Source of the DNA: MFAQ01 sp964429015 | GTDB taxonomy: Bacteria > Patescibacteriota > Microgenomatia > UBA1400 > MFAQ01 | Reading direction: 5' to 3' | NCBI GenBank assembly: GCA_964429015.1 | Contig: CAYSAM010000022.1 | Span: 1-11,798 of the forward strand | DNA length: 11,798 bases | Shown: piece after piece, positions 10,340 to 11,798 of the stretch | Numbering within the stretch: the stretch's first letter is position 1 | Layout of the letters: every line of letters begins with the position of its first letter | Program-made: the position numbers and the translations under genes | The notes under the pieces: generated by a model | What the model saw: the letters and a program-made list of their open reading frames with translations, nothing else | Database searches by the model: none | Told to the model about the DNA's origin: nothing

Positions 10340-10633
10340 ATGAAAGTTACATACGAAGTTGGTGATGCAATCCGTATTCAACAGAAATATCTTGGCATTC
10401 TGTTACCTGACAACAAGTATCTAGTTTTTTTTGAAGAAGGAAAAGGTCTTATTCGACCCAGTGTTATGGGTAACTTTACCAATGACGACCTCTTTCCTGT
10501 AGAAAAACATTATCTCAACACACTAAGCCTTGAAGCAAAATACATTATCATATCCGTCCTCACACTTCTTGATGTCGACTCAAACCATATTTCGCTTTCT
10601 ACGTCAAATTTAAGAGATACTCGAAAGGGATAA
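10340..10633 (+). CDS. Hypothetical protein, 97 aa
   Basis: An unrecognised soluble protein. The first half looks like a small beta-barrel-type fold (VTYEVGDAIRI, YLGILLP, YLVFFEEGKGLIRP); the second half is a likely helix (LSLEAKYIIISVLTLL) with a polar tail. ATG 10340 is decided by AAAGGAG 6 nt upstream. It is monocistronic with a clear promoter and a strong terminator right after the stop. It has the same small, Shine-Dalgarno-led, self-contained architecture as the genes at 117 and 721 but no evident sequence relation to them. Confidence 0.75.
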   Translation: MKVTYEVGDAIRIQQKYLGILLPDNKYLVFFEEGKGLIRPSVMGNFTNDDLFPVEKHYLNTLSLEAKYIIISVLTLLDVDSNHISLSTSNLRDTRKG

Positions 10634-10638
10634 TTCCC

Positions 10639-10663
10639 AAACCCCGACCATGTCGGGGTTTTT
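10639..10663. terminator. Terminator between the 97-aa gene and leuS, strong on the plus strand
   Basis: AAACCCCGAC (10639-10648) and GTCGGGGTTT (10652-10661) form a 10-bp stem with a 3-nt loop. On the plus strand it is followed by T (10659-10663). On the minus strand only three T follow, so termination of leuS there would be weaker. The minus-strand leuS stop (10664-10662) touches it. Confidence 0.9.
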
Positions 10664-11798
10664 ATTTGACCACAAAGTTTAGCGTCTTCCCTTTTATATA
10701 AATTACTTTTACAACCTCAACACCTTCTAGGTACTTGGCCACATTCGCTTCTTTCTTAGCTACTTCCACCACCTCAGCTTCGTCTACCTCAGGTGACACT
10801 TTAATCACCGCTCTCATCTTGCCATTTATAGCAACCGACAAGTTAATCTCACTTTCCACCAAATACTTTTCATCAATTTCCGGCCAAAGTTCATTGTGTA
10901 CACTGCCAGCATTCCCCAACAAACTCCACAATTCTTCAGTTACAAGTGGCGCAAAAACCGATAGGACAATTATCATCTTCCCCAAGTCTTCTTTACTAAT
11001 AGCCATGTCTTCCTTACTCAAACTATTTAAAGTTTCCATCAATCTCGCCACTACAGTATTAAACTTAAACTGACCAAGATCTCCCCCCGCCACTTTCACC
11101 AATTTATTTATCAATACCTTAGCCCTCTCATCTATAATCTGTGAACTGTGATCTCGTAACTGAAAAATTACATAATCATGTAATTTTTCCACAAACCTCT
11201 TCACTCCCACCAAAGATCTCTCATTCCAAGCCATAGTAGCATCAAATGGCCCCATAAACATCATGTAAGTTCGCACCACATCGGTTCCATACTTTTCTAT
11301 CATTGTTTCTGGTGCAATTACGTTTCCCTTACTCTTACTCATTCTTCTCCCATCTGGCGCCAAAATTACCCCATGAGAAAGTCTTTTCTTATATGGCTCA
11401 GGTATTTCTTTCGGTACTGCTCCAATATCAAAAAGGAACTGGTAAACAAATCGGCTATACAACAAGTGAAGCGTATTATGCTCATCTCCACCAACATAAA
11501 CATCCACCGGGAGCCAGTACTTCATCTTCTCCATGTCCGCCAAAGCTTTGTCATTTTTGTTGTCACAATATCGAAGGAAGTACCAGTCGCTTCCTGCCCA
11601 GTTTGGCATGGTGTCTGTTTCTCTCTTGGCCGCTCCTCCACATTTAGGACAAGTTGTTTTTACCCAATCAGTAATATTGGCGAGAGGTGACTCACCCGTT
11701 TCTGTCGGTTGATACTTTTCTACCTCTGGCAAAACTATTGGTAGTTGCTCTTCTGGTACTATTACCCACCCACATTTGGAACAATCCACCATTGGTAT
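10662..11798 (-). CDS. leuS: Leucyl-tRNA synthetase, C-terminal part, truncated by window edge
   Basis: LeuRS charges tRNA-Leu with leucine in the cytoplasm. The frame is open to the right edge (ATA-CCA-ATG at 11798-11790), so the N-terminal Rossmann half and most of the editing domain lie outside. Visible are the insert with a pair of Cys-x-x-Cys knuckles (CSKCG, CPKCGG), the catalytic segment VYVGGDEHNTLHLLYSRF, the KMSKS loop as RMSKSKGN (codons at about 11345-11322), the helical anticodon-binding domain (to about 10880) and the small C-terminal alpha/beta domain ending LNFVVK. The ATG at 11792 is internal, not the start. Spacing to the plus-strand gene at 10340 is 28 nt, sharing a terminator. 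Confidence 0.97.
   Translation of the reverse strand: MPMVDCSKCGWVIVPEEQLPIVLPEVEKYQPTETGESPLANITDWVKTTCPKCGGAAKRETDTMPNWAGSDWYFLRYCDNKNDKALADMEKMKYWLPVDVYVGGDEHNTLHLLYSRFVYQFLFDIGAVPKEIPEPYKKRLSHGVILAPDGRRMSKSKGNVIAPETMIEKYGTDVVRTYMMFMGPFDATMAWNERSLVGVKRFVEKLHDYVIFQLRDHSSQIIDERAKVLINKLVKVAGGDLGQFKFNTVVARLMETLNSLSKEDMAISKEDLGKMIIVLSVFAPLVTEELWSLLGNAGSVHNELWPEIDEKYLVESEINLSVAINGKMRAVIKVSPEVDEAEVVEVAKKEANVAKYLEGVEVVKVIYIKGKTLNFVVK

Noticed and set aside
1..11798. tRNA, rRNA or riboswitch genes
   Set aside because: No cloverleaf with a TTCGA-type T-loop and no rRNA-like conserved stretch was found by eye in the intergenic spacers, which are all short.

Overview
The window looks like a piece of a Candidate Phyla Radiation (Patescibacteria) chromosome, most likely a Microgenomates/Woesebacteria-type lineage. 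This is an inference from gene content: a two-helix membrane protein with a pilin-like C-terminus, a DsbA-like anchored protein, a 7TM plus ATP-grasp pair, many small orphan genes, compact spacing and an A/T-rich sequence. No 16S or other phylogenetic marker is present, so the assignment is tentative. TGA is used as a normal stop (5791-5793), so nothing suggests the Gracilibacteria recoding.

Layout. Positions 1-1240 (+ strand) hold two separately promoted and terminated small genes that are divergent paralogues of each other, with a PGDYG-like C-terminal motif region. Positions 1241-1584 (- strand) hold a stand-alone 68-aa glycine-rich membrane protein gene with its own promoter, leader hairpin and UUCG-loop terminator. 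Positions 1586-4076 (- strand) are an operon-like run: Asp/Glu racemase-family protein, a 137-aa acidic orphan, and the tRNA 2-thiouridylase mnmA. mnmA is about 90 codons longer than usual because several repeat-derived segments sit in frame inside it. Positions 4102-4623 encode a pilin-like membrane protein. Positions 4654-6702 hold two RimK-like ATP-grasp genes with an odd 185-bp gap between them. Positions 6867-9896 (- strand) hold a DsbA-family protein, a 7TM protein of the inactive-transglutaminase/7TM type, and an ATP-grasp ligase fused to a RimB-like aspartic protease domain, followed by a terminator at 6760-6786. Positions 10004-10186 (-) and 10340-10633 (+) are divergent small genes. 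The right edge is the 3' part of leuS, running off the window.

How the genes may work together. Three ATP-grasp amidoligase-type proteins, a RimB-like protease domain, a 7TM partner and an Asp/Glu racemase-type protein lie within about 5 kb. This resembles the peptide-tagging and peptide-modification neighbourhoods known for RimK-like amidoligases. It may add and remove acidic amino acids on a protein, peptide or envelope component; the substrate cannot be read from the sequence.

The most striking observations are as follows. (1) The DsbA-family protein appears circularly permuted: the cis-proline half precedes the CPFC half. (2) mnmA carries three separate repeat-derived insertions, and one repeat type (a degenerate 8-bp tandem array) also sits in frame inside a nearby ATP-grasp gene. 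(3) Several - strand genes have a -10-like hexamer 5-7 nt before the ATG and no Shine-Dalgarno, suggesting leaderless mRNAs, whereas the small orphan genes have strong Shine-Dalgarno sites.
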